Positions 11,556-31,143 of a stretch of 64,000 bases of DNA are shown piece by piece (the first letter of the stretch is position 1; every line of letters begins with the position of its first letter). The DNA is taken from the NCBI RefSeq assembly GCF_001625305.1, contig NW_017802525.1, forward strand, positions 1,033,221 to 1,097,220, written 5' to 3'. Below the pieces are notes generated by a model, which was given only the letters and a program-made list of their open reading frames with translations, made no database searches and was not told the DNA's origin. The stretch is from Branchiostoma belcheri. Its lineage: Eukaryota; Chordata; Leptocardii; Amphioxiformes; Branchiostomatidae. The translations under genes and the position numbers were made by a program.

Positions 11556-14500
11556 CTAGTCCTGTGAGCTGGTGTTCACCGAGGCGGCAGGTTTGTCCAG
11601 GAAACTGTTCACCACAGAGGAGGAACCGGTGGCCATCGGCATCTGGGACTGGGGAGGGAGGGAAAAATTAATGTTACAACAGTGATGTTATGTAGTATAA
11701 GTAGAGTGGAATCATTCCGAGATGTTGGTCAGCTGTGGAATGATTCCACTCTACTCATAAGAGCAATGTTATGTGCTAGGGTTTCACCCAATTAGTAAAG
11801 TTCTATTTGCCTTGTATTTTATACATTGTACAGCACAAATCAGCAAGGAGGAGCTTCAAATTCAGAAATTTGTTAAGAAAAGTTACTGTATCTTCAGTCT
11901 GGTAAGAACTGCCAACTTACTTGAGGAATTTGTCTTACTAGAATTGGCAAAAACATTTCTACCTGTCCTGGTAACTTGTGATCTTAGAACTAACGTTAAC
12001 TACATGTATGACCCTGTATATTGTGTACTTTCAAACTAACCAAACCTATGATGATGATAAACTTTTAAGGCATTATCACCATTGCTGAGAATACAATTAC
12101 AAATGATTATCATAGGCTTGTTATGCCTATAGATACTGTTAACAACATTTGAGCGTTGTTAAGGCTTGCCATTAGTCACTGACAACTGATGTACAGCAAC
12201 TTGTAATTAGTAGAAACATTCATATGTCATATGCAGAGCAAGGAATCATAAGTAAACATATGCAGAGCAAGTGATAATAGTTTATAAAATGCAGAGCGAG
12301 CGATAATAAGTGTGTTCCTACTGGATGTGAGCTGCGCCCAGCCTTAGGGTTTGTACTGTTCATTTCTAACCTCGTCAATCATCTGCAAACAACACACATG
12401 TGCAGGGTCAGCAGTGCATGGTGGGAGCACATGCAACCTCAATAATAAGTCATTTCACAATTTCAACTGTGCATGCAAGTGGGTAATATGTCAAATTTGC
12501 AGGCCTCTGAGACATAAACAGTGCAATCGTGCATCAAAGGTGAATGCAACCTCAATAACAGGCCAGTTCACGGTTTCAACTGTGCATACACAATGTGATG
12601 CACATGCAACCTCAATAATAAGTCGTTTCACAATTTCAACTGGGCATGCAAGTGGGTAATATGTCAAATTTGCAGGCCTCTGAGACATAAACAGTGCAAT
12701 CGTGCATCAAAGCTGAATGCAACCTCAATAATAGGCCGATTTACAGTTTGAACTGTGCATACACAATGTGATGCACATGCAACCTCAATAATAAGTCGTT
12801 TCACAATTTCAACTGGGCATGCAAGTGGGTAATATTTCAAAGTTGCAGGCCTCTTGAGACATAAAAAATGCAGTCGTGCATCAAAGGTGCATGTAACCTC
12901 AATAATAGGCCGGTTCACGGTTTCAACTGTGCATACATAGCGTGATGCACATGCAACGTAACCACAATAATAAGTAATTTCACACTTTGAACTGGGCATG
13001 TACATTGTGATCATTAGTGGGTAATATGTCAAAGTTGCAGGTCTCTGAGACATACTATTATAGTAAACATGTCTGAACATGGGATCAAGCATTGTCTTGT
13101 CAGAACTGTTTACCACAAGTTATGGACTTTTAGCATTGACCTTGTGAATGCTCAGTTCAAACTGTGAGTCAGCTTATTAGCATAAAAGCTCATGTGCAGA
13201 CTCCCAGGGGAACTTTGACCCACTACAGGAGTCACATGTTTGTAAGGTCATGTGACTGAAGTGATGGGTCATTCATCCTGAGTAGAGCCGCATCCTGGCC
13301 GTATGTCTGAATTTTGGTGAAATTGTGCGGATATGCAGTGCTACATGTACCAAGTGCACAGCCACAAACCACCCATGTTAAACTTCTCGAAGAATCTGTA
13401 AGTCAAGACATTAATATCCATAATGTTACTGTGTATTTAATGACAACAGCAAGAGAGTGACTTCTGGTACAACTTCATATAAAGCTGGTAACATTTACAA
13501 TAAGTGGTACCAAACAAAGCCCTGACATTAGTGCTAACTACCATCAGCATCTGATAAAAACGTACTGAGAGGCTCCCTTCTACCAGGAATTACAGATTCT
13601 GAAGATTAAATCATTCTTCTTGCTGATACTTCCTGTATCTCTCACCGATACTCACTTTAATTAAGATGCCTTTTAATTTCTCATATGCAACATCCAAGTC
13701 ATCATTGGTGATGATGTGCTGAAAATTTCCTGGCTTTAGACCTGGAAAGACAAGAGTACAAATGTAAGTGATTGTTAGCATCCGTTTTTTCCCAAAATGA
13801 GGTTGTGATGACTGGTTTCCATAGTGACAGTAGCCTGGGTGCCATCCAATTTGTAACAGGGCTCCTTTGCTACTCTAAGCAAGTGCAAAGAAGCCCCATT
13901 ACAAATCGGATGGCACGCAGGCTAAAGCCTGAGCTCCTATAGGACTGATTTTGAATGATAAAGAACCCTGAGCTCCTATTGTATTAAATTTGGTAGATCT
14001 AGGAACAGGACTGGTTCTCTTGAGTTAGAGGTGTGTGGCCAAAAGCTCTTGGGGAGGAGGCTCAATCATCACCTGACAGTAAGAGCTTGTATCTGTATCT
14101 GTATAGCCGGTATAACAGCCCATTTGCGTAACACACCAGCTTTGCAGTCACACGGCGAATGACTTGTTAAACCTAACCCTTGAAGTTGAACATCTAACTC
14201 TAAACATTGTTTGAAGCTATCTATTGTGTAACACTAGTAACAGCTCACCATACTCCAGTTCATTCCTGGCTGCAGACAGTCTCTTCTGGAGTGCCTCTTC
14301 AGTCTCCGTTTTCCTGCTTCTCAGACGCTTCTCCTAAAGGGCAAAGAAGAAAGCAGAAGAGTGTGGTTGTCAATTTTATGCTGGCAAGGAGATAGAACAA
14401 ATATACCAAGTAGACATATATGATAGCCTAATGTGTCAGCAAAGAGATCACCTTGGTAGAAGTGTCACAAATTGTGACAACTGGAAATATTGTTAAAATA

Positions 14501-16120
14501 TTCTTCAACTAATTCTGAAACAGACACAACTGAGGGTCTTTCAACCACTGTTCTTCTGTTGTTTCCTGTGTCATTTTCTGTTTCAGTTTTCTTGTTTTCT
14601 ATCAAGTTTCTCTCTGTTTATCCACTTCCTTAATGGCAAGGCAAGTCATCTGATGAGCTCGAGGTAGACTACTAGTATATCATTTTCTTTGCTATGAAAT
14701 ACTGACCAGTACATCTATACTGGGAGGTTTGATGACTTACCAGTACATCTATACTGGGAGGTTTGATGACTTACCAGTACATCTATACTGGGAGGTTTGA
14801 TGACTTACCAGTACATCTATACTGGGAGGTTTGATGAAGATGTAGACAGCATCCAGACTGGCCTTCTTGACATTACGGACCCCCTGTGTGTCGATGTCCA
14901 GGATGGGGATCACGTTGTTGCCCTGCACCTCCTCAAGGGCCTTCTTACTGCAGGGGGAAACAGTGCTTAAGGTCACACCAATCTTTGAGATGTTTCTCGG
15001 TATCATCATCAGTTGACAAAGTTTGGGTAAAAATCTCAAAGGGCTTTCATGATTTTACACTCAGAGAGAAAGAGAGAGCTCTAAACATGATACATCCTAC
15101 AGTGATGACTGTTTGATAAAAGACTTACAAGAAACAACACTAAATACATTGTATAACCAGTATACTGACTTAGTCTTCAAAATGTTATATTTAACCTTTA
15201 GCACATTGAAGTGGTTGTTTAGCTGCCAAAATTTCTCTATTGGTTACAGGGTTAGGTAGCAGGGAGAAGATCAAGAATAGTCACTGTCATCTCTGTGTGG
15301 TCAGACCAACCTTGTTCCGTAGATGTTCCCGGAGAACTCGGCCCATTCCAGGAAGTCCCCCTGCTTGATGTTTTCCAGGAACTGGTCCCTATTGATGAAG
15401 TGGTACTCTGGAAAACACATCACATACATGTATGTCACACAGCCTTTATCCTTTTAAACCTCAAATACTTGTACAATAATCTACAGTCAAACATTTGTCT
15501 TATATATGTTATTGTGTAATTTCTTTTACCTCTTCCATTCAGCTCTCCTGGTCGAGGTTGTCTTGTAGTGTCTGCAGGGAAAACAGAAAACTTGAAGGTT
15601 GTGTGTCTTTTATTGTCATTTATTGGACTTGTATAGTACATGTATATAAATCCACAGCCATAATCTAGCCTCATAGTCCATTAACCATAGCCCGGATTGG
15701 GCTTCTGTAAGTAGTGTAGCTGTGATACTCCAAATTTCTAATTCAAATTTAGCCGTGAAGGTTGTTAAAACATCACAATACAATAATTATAGTTTCTTCT
15801 GGTGGCAGTCCATTTTGCAGTAAAGAAATGTTATCATGATATCTGGTACTAATCTCTAAGCAGATCATACAGTGGCATTAGGCAGTGTCCATTGGTCAGA
15901 GGAGTGTCCATTGGCCACATGAAGTGGCCAATAGATACTGCCCGGCCAATTTGATACTGTCTTTTGCGGCCACCAAAACATCTGCTTGGAGATTAGTCTG
16001 TTACCCACGTGAAACGCTGAGCTGGAAGGCTCCTGGGAACTCCTTGAGGAGTTTGTTGTAGAGGGTGGACTTGCCGCTGCCGGACGGGCCGCAGATCACC
16101 ACAGGTCGGGGCAGCGCCAT
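11556..16120 (-). CDS. GUK1: guanylate kinase
   Basis: Minus-strand coding exons: 16120-16009, 15571-15530, 15407-15311, 14947-14809, 14333-14249, 13741-13656 and 11648-11556 (stop TAG); 217 residues with phase agreement throughout. It phosphorylates GMP/dGMP to GDP/dGDP with ATP, in the cytosol. The P-loop is GPSGSGKS at residues 11-18. Also visible are the GMP-binding [13 protein letters not shown] block, [23 protein letters not shown] and the lid [17 protein letters not shown]. The family is normally ~200 residues. Reading through the last intron gives 201 residues instead (stop at 13613-13611). The exon with the start Met stays open upstream to its acceptor at 16159 ([12 protein letters not shown]), so a longer N-terminus is possible. 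Non-coding 5' exons may lie near 19380-19450 and 22.1 kb (inference). Confidence 0.95.
11700..11755. repeat. perfect 19-bp hairpin in last GUK1 intron
   Basis: AGTAGAGTGGAATCATTCC at 11700-11718 is exactly repeated in inverse at 11737-11755 with an 18-base loop. It is short and lies ~50 bases from the last exon acceptor. Either a minimal foldback element or a structured RNA element; no evidence favours function. Confidence 0.75.
12400..13070. repeat. ~174-bp tandem satellite in last GUK1 intron
   Basis: The unit 'atgcaacctcaataataagt...' starts near 12430, 12603, 12777 and, more diverged, 12951. Each unit is itself two related halves, both starting with atgcaacctcaata and containing 'ttcaactg'. 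About four units. Open frames through the array on both strands are by-products of the periodicity. Confidence 0.85.
13831..13924. mobile_element. foldback MITE, TAGCCTGGGTGCCATCC family, copy 1
   Basis: The arms TAGCCTGGGTGCCATCC and GGATGGCACGCAGGCTA are inverse, with partial complementarity continuing inward ('aatttgtaacaggg' versus 'ccattacaaat'). Related copies are at 26168-26282 and 57837-57928. Confidence 0.75.
14088..14218 (-). mobile_element. LINE 3' end, copy 2
   Basis: Reverse orientation relative to the copy at 2345. It begins with 'atctgtatctgtatagccgg', then 'taacacaccagctttgca', and ends 'acattgtttgaagctatct'. It lies directly beside the GUK1 exon at 14249. Confidence 0.65.
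14706..14842 (-). repeat. 34-bp x4 tandem repeat spanning GUK1 exon 4 donor
   Basis: Units start at 14706, 14740, 14774 and 14808; each is 'ccagtacatctatactggga' plus 14 bases. On the minus strand each unit holds the last ~25 coding bases of the exon plus its donor. Three copies give GTAAGT and the most distal GTCAGT. Only the first donor in transcription order (exon end 14809) joins the next exon in frame with the kinase; 34 is not a multiple of 3, and the extended frame meets a stop. Confidence 0.9.
15850..15996. mobile_element. foldback MITE, TAATCTCCAAGCAGAT family, copy A
   Basis: Ends TAATCTCTAAGCAGATC (15850) and ATCTGCTTGGAGATTAG (right end ~15996) are inverse. The interior 'ggccaatttgatactgtctt' is shared with the copy at 57414-57557. 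It sits just outside the GUK1 P-loop exon. Fragments of the same end are at 23225, 57588 and 60699. Confidence 0.75.
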
Positions 16121-16204
16121 GCCACTCACGCTCACGTAACGCCGCAGGGTTAGACTCACTGGAACAAACACAAATCAAAAATTGAATCCAATAGCTATTA
16201 CTAC

Positions 16205-16291
16205 TCGCATCTGTGTGTGTACAGATGACCACAGGTCGGGGAAGCGCCATGCCACTCACGCTAACGTACCGCCGCAGGGATAGACTCACTG
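16205..16291 (-). pseudogene. partial upstream copy of GUK1 P-loop exon
   Basis: The minus strand repeats the acceptor and the first ~65 bases of the exon ([20 protein letters not shown]), then departs right after VVIC, just before the P-loop glycine. It has a usable AG acceptor and an initiator Met in frame but no P-loop. Evident tandem duplication of the exon's 5' edge. Confidence 0.75.
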
Positions 16292-19200
16292 GAACACAGT
16301 TAGGAGGATTAAATCTTAAATCACTAGTTTACTACCACCTTGTAGAACTGAGACCTTTCTGCGCTGTCCAGGACACTTGAGCCATTACAACAGGTGAAAC
16401 CTGCTCCACAAACATGTTACCAGCCCTGCACAATCACTCTGGCACTTGTTACATTCTACTTTGTCAGTTTGATCAGTTCTGCTTCTTATCACACAAATAG
16501 GCAGCCTGAAACTGAAAGTTAATGACAAATTTGATTGCCATAAAAACTGTGAGATTCTGCAAAATTCCTGGCTCACTTCCACAAACACAGTACTTTTGCT
16601 TGACTGCTAGGAAAGTCTAAAAGTAAAAGGCATGCAATACTGGCATTGCAATTGGAAACTTTCCAACAACACTTAGTTCTAAAGGGATGTACAAGATTTC
16701 CATAAAAAAATATAACACAACGCTCCATATATTACAGGTTACTATACAAAATGTATGATTGTACATATATGTATGTGGAGACCCGTATAGGTTTGACATT
16801 GCAAAGAACAATATTGACCTTGGAACCAAAGACTTCCTCCCTGAAGGCAAATCCCGAGATTTTAAACGACTTCTTCTATTGATTCTCAGGAGTCATTAAG
16901 TGCTCCATCCATTATATTTAGCCTAAGAGGCCGTCCAGCTGAGAGCAGAGCTTTGGGAGAGAATAACAACCATTAACAGATCATCTCTCATTATTGTCAC
17001 ATGGAGGAACACTCAAGGCAAAGGTTATTTTCCACACGTGTCAAAGTCGTTCAATGTCAACAGGCTGAGAGTGAGAAGGTTCTTTACAGGGCAGGTCTGA
17101 GCAAATAAATTGTTTGCAATCATTATTTGCTTGCCAATAATCAAACATGTTAACACAGGTATGATAGGCCTTTAGGTTTTACCATTATTGGTCTCTTCTT
17201 CTCATTTTGGTCTTTAAGTTTAACAGTTTTTCCTTTCTTACATTACCACACTATGAGTCAGAGTATTATTTTTTAGATCATTATCAATGTCATCTCTAGT
17301 TCTTGTCTCCTGATCTGGATGCATTCATCATTTAACTCTTGGCACTAATACAGATGCATTTCACCCTTGACTACACTATGGAAAGTATGGCTATATGCTG
17401 TTATGGCTCCTCATCATGGCCCACTTCAACTCAACTTTCAAGCAGACTGTACTGATTATGCCATGGCACAAGTCGTGATCAAAGATGGCATTAAAAGCAC
17501 ACATGTCTGCCACACATCTCTCTCTCTCAGACTCTCTCTCTCTATCCGGTTTATCGTCTGTTGTTCCCCGTAACGAGGGTTAGACATGCTTGCACACTGA
17601 TGCTGGGACTAGATGGTAGCTCATCATTTGCCTCTGTCCTGTGGTTCTTGTGCACAGCAAATGTCAATACCCCTGTGGGTTTAAAGACTCAGCAACTTCA
17701 CCAGCCAGCCATGTGATGTCTAACGTAGGTATTGATCCTGTTCTGTCTGCAGACATGTCCTGTAGGTCAGGTCCAGCCCAGCTGTAGGTTTCTCATGACA
17801 CTCGATCCTTACCCTGACAACTGTCTGTTCTACTGAAGTATGTAAACCTTGACATGTCTGGAACATGTCTGATTACTAGTATTGATTAAAAGTAAACACC
17901 TATCTGTAACAGTCACACATTGCCTATACAGAAAAATGGGATATTTCCTATTAAGTAATGCGTTTTTCTTCAAAGCCACATAATATATAACATTTGGAAT
18001 GTTTCAAATTGTGGGTTTTCTCAAATTTTTTCTTTGAAACTGGACCTCACTGATGGTTGCTGTGTGGTGCACTGTGTTATTTCTAAAGTTGTGAAAATCA
18101 TGCTCAGACTACAGTCTCTTTCAATGCTACATATATGTATTGTCTGTTACAGCTTTATCCATAGCAAAGTCATTAACATGACCATTCTTTCGGGAAACAG
18201 ACCAAAAGTAAGTCCCTTTGCTTTTCAAGAAAGCCAACAGAATAGAAAGAAGTAATATAAAAAAAGATCAAATTTGACACGTCTATCAAAATTGCAACCA
18301 TCCATATCATAACTTCTGTTACTACTTCATTATACATGTACAAGGTACTGAAATGCCATCCATTGAATTGTAACACACTTGCAATGTCAGTAGCAGTTGG
18401 TGCTGTGTGTCAACTACTGCTGACTTCTACACAGACTACTCAAACACACAATCAAACACTGTATTCACCACTGACTAACAAAAGTTGACTTAGCCACTAC
18501 TTGTTATGCCTGTTCCAGCTGACACAAAGTGATCAGTTCATTTAGTGCACAATAGGCACAGATGTGGACTCCATTATACATGAATAACTTCCTCAATGTG
18601 GCTGTCACTAACCATGCATATAACAACAACACTAATGCCAATGTAATGGTGAATTTGTAGTCTAACAACGATACAGTCGTAAGGAAAGACAACAAACAAA
18701 ATGCAAGCCCACAACCTATCAAAATGGACACTTGTGCTGAATACAGAACAGCAATTAAACCTGGAAATAGGTCACATCACTATAGCTAGCATTGTACTTG
18801 TGCTAAACATGGATATGAAAAATTGAGTTCCAGTTTCAGTTTCAGTCTAACATACAGACAAACGTAACACATATCTTGTTTAGTCAGCTTCTATATGTAC
18901 AGAGTATGTTTTACTGTCTGATCATGATCTGTAGTTGTAAGTAATACAATTGTACCTTTAAGTACACAACTACAGTGTATACAATTTATTACAAAAGAAA
19001 ATCAAAAGCAATGTGCAAATCACTAAATCAAAGGCACAGAGCCTTGTGAACAATTTACCAGTTGCATTCCATGCCTTCAGCATTCAATCTCTCAGTAAAG
19101 GAAATAAACACCATTCATTTCTATGATACGATAGTTGAGGGAAAAACAAGAGTTTTGAACATCTCAATCCTCATACCTGCCCACATACAGTAGTACTGTA

Positions 19201-19887
19201 CATATCTGCCTGCTTCTTGCCCAACATTCCTGTTCAACCTTTCTGGTTGCCAGACAACCCTGGCTGGAAATGCTTCTACCCTCTTCAGATACTCCTAAAT
19301 ATCATCTCCCTTTGAGATTTTAAAAACAGTCAAAAGAGTCTAAAGAGACAACACTGAACAGCTCTGACAAACTCACCTGTGAAATGAAGAACGCAGGTTA
19401 CGTTTTTCCTGCACTTTCTGTACCAGCCTTGTGCACCTGACTGTGTGTCAGTCTACAGTACATCCACCTTTATGTAGTCTGTTATTAGAGGGATGATGCT
19501 AATAAATGGACTATACCATTTTTACACAAGGGGGAGGCGAGGGTCTGCTTATCTTCTGTTTCATATGATTATTACAGTAAGAGCTTTTAAAATGTTACTA
19601 TTTTGAAGCCTAGAATATAGTTAAAAGGTGTTACATAGTCGTACAGATCCAAATGTTGAACAGAAGTTGTGTCTCAATATTTCATAGATCTCCTTTGTAC
19701 ATCTTACAATATTAATGGGTTACTCTAATTGGAAATTCCCCATTACATCAAGTACCCGGTACATGTTGTATAAGGAAGGGCTCTGACAGCCAATCCTATT
19801 CAGCCAATTACTGTCTGTTGGTAGTCAAAGCTAGACATGTGAAGCTACATGTAGCAGTCTTGTCAGAAAATCAGTGTAGACCAACAA

Positions 19888-20225
19888 ATGTACAGAAAGC
19901 AATAAATACTGAACAAAAGCCAATCTTTTTTCCTGGACTAGTGAACAGACTAGGAAGAACCAACATGACAGCACACATAATTATGTGTCTGCCTAAATTT
20001 TTGAAAATAAAGATTTGAATATCCAGAGGGATTTTACTTCTCAACAGTCTTGATGTAAGAAATGTACAGAAAACAATAATAAAGTTTGAACAAAAGACAA
20101 TCTTTTTTCCTGGACTAGTGAATTCAAACAGACTAGGAAGAACCAACATGACAGCACACATAATATGTGTCTGCCTAAATTTTTGAAAATAAAGATTATA
20201 TCCAGAGGGATCTTACTTCTCATCA
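19888..20225. repeat. ~170-bp tandem duplication
   Basis: The block beginning 'aatgtacagaaagcaataa' (19888) and containing 'ttttttcctggactagtga' and 'ccaacatgacagcacacata' is repeated from about 20060 with small indels. No recognisable coding content. It lies between GUK1 and BECN1. Confidence 0.8.
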
Positions 20226-20325
20226 ATTTGAATACTTAAGTACATGTATATATATATACATTGATAATAAGTGAATACTATAGTATGATATCGTTGAAGA
20301 GGTTCATCAGTCACATAGAATTAAC

Positions 20326-20503
20326 AGTTAGTAGAAATTCTTCGATCAGTGACTGTATTTTTGTAAGGTAGATTTCATACATGTGTACCTCCAAATTTTC
20401 GGTGTTCTCGCGAGACTAGGCCATTCCGTGATCAAGGTGTACAGTCAACAATGAAAATTTGGAGGTACGTAATCTACCTTACAAAAATGAATTTCTACTA
20501 ACT
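20326..20503. mobile_element. inverted-repeat element
   Basis: AGTTAGTAGAAATTC (left) and GAATTTCTACTAACT (right) are inverse. Inside are further inverse blocks, 'tttttgtaaggtagatt' and 'aatctaccttacaaaaa', then 'acctccaaattttc' and 'gaaaatttggaggt'. The central ~60 bases are unpaired. Typical of a MITE of ~178 bp. Confidence 0.75.
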
Positions 20504-22910
20504 ATATAGCATGATAGGATTTGTATACATACCTTGATGTTAGTGATAAACTTTGATGAAGCATGAATGGGAAAAATGCATTGAAATAGCCTGTAAGTTA
20601 TTATACATAAGAAGATTAGCTAAAGGACCCTGAACTCCTGTTCCAGCCTGACTAATGACTGTAAGAGTAACACCGGTGTGACTATAACACACACCACAGG
20701 GACTTCATTAGTCCATTAGTGCTGCATATAGAATAACCCACCTGAGCTCAGGGATTGCAGCTTAACTTGAAAGTCAAACCAAGGACAGCAGAGTCTCTAC
20801 TATAGATACAAGTTGAAGTTACTTCCAGTAATGATTATGACAGAAAAATGTAGCCACACAAAGAATTCTTCTGCCTTTTTGGTGCCATGTGGCAGTAAAC
20901 CATTAGAAATCAATAATTTAGCAATCAGATACTACTAGCTGTATGGAATGTTCAACAGGCAGTGTTCTAGATTTTGATTAGGATGATATGTTAGAGTTAC
21001 TAGACTATCACATAAAAAGCATGTTACTGTTTTTGCACTTAAGCAACAACTGACTGCGGGCAGGGATTTTACATTTTGTAGATACTGTAATTGTTAGCTC
21101 TGGAATCTATATACTCGACCAAACAAACCTGTCCCAAGGTTGGACAAACATTTATAATGTAGAGTTTAAAATGCAGCTCACTACAATGTCATGTATTACA
21201 TGCTCTAATTTCCCTAAATCTCAAGAACCGTACAAAATGGGCCTACTGTACATGTACAAATAAAAAGCTGAAATATTAATTTTACCGTAGTTAAGGTGTG
21301 TTCCCTGTGGCTACATGTAGCGTCAGCTAGGGTAATTAGTGACATCATGTTTACGTCATGTGGAACTGGTACTGCAAGTTAAATACCGTAAATCAAGAAA
21401 TATTCGCTGTGGTTTATGTTTGTGGTTTTACAGATCGTGATCTCCCAGCAAACTTGTGCTGTTTTGTATTTCTACAGCTCTTTTAATATTGAACTTGAAG
21501 CACAAATGCGCACTTCCCACCTTAAGCAAAATTAAGTCCTAGCAAAAATACTTAGAGTTACAGTACAAGTAACGTTATGTTGTCTTTTGTATACGCTTAC
21601 AGTGCTTTAACTTTAAGAGGTGAAACCTTAAGAAATGGGAATATTGTGTACATAGTAGAGGAAGATACATAATATACATTTGAGTGGCCCCTTAAGGAAG
21701 TAACCCCCTTAAGTTTAAGGTACCCCCTTAAATCTACACATGGCCATGGATAAAATTTTACAAGAAACCAATTTTTTCCGACACTCCATAAAACTCTTAG
21801 CAAATAATTCTTCTGCAATATAATATAACCAACTTTCCAAACCATCCCCACACTTAACAGTCTGATTGTTTAGATGGTGTAGGGTTACACCAACGTTTAA
21901 ACTTTGAACCGAACATTTAAATTTCGGTTGTACCATTTCCGTTGCTAGGTTTGTACACCTTTCTTCCAACCGATTTTGTGGCTTGATTTTGAATCGGGTG
22001 GCCAAGTTGGGTTCTCTAGACCATCAGACTATTTTTAGAAACATAACCTTGACCGTGAAGAGTTGAAAAGGTGTGTAAAAGTCACCTGTTCTCACCTGTG
22101 GATCTCACCTGGCCCGAGAGACCCCGCCACAACACAAACATTCCTTGACCTGCCGCTGACCTGCTGAACCTGAAATTAGTCCGCCGACGTGAGGCGTCCG
22201 GAAAGTAGTGCGTATCTTCAAGACGTCTTACGAGAAAATTATAAGCGTCTTCTGAGATTTTACTGTCGCTGCGTTATTATTCAAGAAATATGAACTAAAT
22301 TTTAACGTCAAGCTTCGACGCACATGGCCGGAGGAAGTGATGCAAGGTCACTATTACCCATATTCACTCGCGACAGGGTTATAAATGGAGTTTTTGACAA
22401 TCCTTGATTCAGGTTAACCATGATTTATACCATAGGAAATGCAATCTTTCGTCAAGAAATGACGTAAATATTACCGAAAATTGTATTATTATTTTTCTGG
22501 TGTTCCTCTTTCAAAAGATTGGCATAGAAGCTAGTTTTGAATAAAATCCATGCTCTTGAAAAACTCCAGTCATACCCTAAAATTGAGCAAGCGCAAACTG
22601 TAGTGCAGAAACTTGAGAAAGGGAGTATTTTTGCGGGAAAGTTGAGCTTTGATCGCCGTTTTCCTGTCAATATAACCTCCTTACTGCAACCCCGATCGGA
22701 TGTCTATCTTCTTAGGTCCTCCATGTCAAGTTTTCATAGCTGTCAAGAAAACTGGACGTAACCAAGGCTATTTTGTTTGGATTTACTACCGACTACAGGA
22801 TCTTAAAGGTGGGAGGGGGGCGCCTGTGTGACGAAACCGTCACCTGATTTTATTATTACCAGCCATTTCACGGCTTTTCCGTCAGACTGATACAAAATCA
22901 GACGACAGTT

Positions 22911-30328
<7,418 letters not shown>

Positions 30329-30351
30329 TGGGTGTTTTCACCTCTTACCCT

Positions 30352-30421
30352 ACTCTCCAAGCAGAGGTTTAAAAAAGCCTAAAACACACTAAAAACAACC
30401 CCAAAGCTCTGCTTGGAGAGT
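30352..30421. repeat. 70-bp hairpin downstream of BECN1
   Basis: ACTCTCCAAGCAGAGGTTT is inverse to 'aaagctctgcttggagagt'. The end sequence CTCCAAGCAGA matches the foldback family at 15850 and 57414. It starts 24 bases after the BECN1 stop and so lies in the 3' UTR. Confidence 0.7.
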
Positions 30422-30684
30422 ATGCTTTCTCAAAACTGATACCCCCAGTCCTAAGGTGGCAGGAGACTCATGGGCCCCACCACAGCCCCATATTAGCTTC
30501 AACTTTGTAAGTTCCGGTTTCAAAAAACTGAAGCTGAAGGATTCTTTTCTTTGATACAAAAGATACATTGTACATTTGAATTTACTGTTATAAGAATCTG
30601 TGCTATGCCCTTTGGGGTACTAGTATGTGAAGGTGCAATAAGTGTTTTGTCCATTTGGCCATTCTTCCATCCAGATCAGTTATC

Positions 30685-31143
30685 TAAGTATCCTACATAC
30701 GTCGATGAAGGTTAGACATCCAGGTAATACGATATGCCAAAAAACAGTTACTCAAGCAACTGGATATGATTTTGAAAACGTCAGACGTTTCAGCTAGTAT
30801 CCACTAGGGGGGCTACGGGTCGATCTTTCCGGCACTTGGGATTTGGCACTCCCAGCCCCAAGGGCAGACAACACTTAAGCTCCTGTCCTGTATAACAGGA
30901 GCTTTCAGACTAATTTGCATCATCTTGTCTTGACTTGTCTGACTTTTGTTCCTTTTTCGACTTCCAAAAAATTTGTCTTCACTTTATTTGCATATCAATC
31001 AACAGGTTGTGTATATAAACCTGCTTTCCCCTCTGGTCTCTCAGTCACTGACGAAAGCTAGTGGATACTAGCTGAAACGTCTGACGTTTTCAAAATCATA
31101 TCCAGTTGCTTGAGTAACTGCTTTTTGGCATAAGTATCCTACA
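30685..31143. mobile_element. inverted-repeat retroelement terminus with 13-bp target duplication and hammerhead-like motif
   Basis: TAAGTATCCTACA at 30685-30697 and 31131-31143 frames a 433-bp insertion. Inverted arms carry 'ccaaaaaacagttactcaag', 'caactggatatgattttgaa', 'aacgtcagacgtttcagcta' and 'gtatccacta'. In the right arm CTGACGA (31048-31054), a 6-bp stem AGCTAG/CTAGCT with loop TGGATA, then GAAA and ACGT-CTG-ACGT reproduce much of a hammerhead core. One extra A precedes the stem, and no stem I partner was found. No protein is encoded. The Penelope-like label is an inference. Confidence 0.6.

Larger units (their letters stand above)
16292..22910. other. long gene-poor interval between GUK1 and BECN1, with putative divergent promoters
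   Basis: No recognisable protein exon. Minus-strand donor-like sites follow short stretches near 19376 (CACAG/GTGAGTTT) and at 22090-22115, compatible with non-coding 5' exons of GUK1. Around 22100-22330 CpG density rises, and just before 22911 lies a second GC-rich segment upstream of the BECN1 start codon. A shared head-to-head promoter region at about 22.1-22.9 kb is plausible but not shown. Confidence 0.35.
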
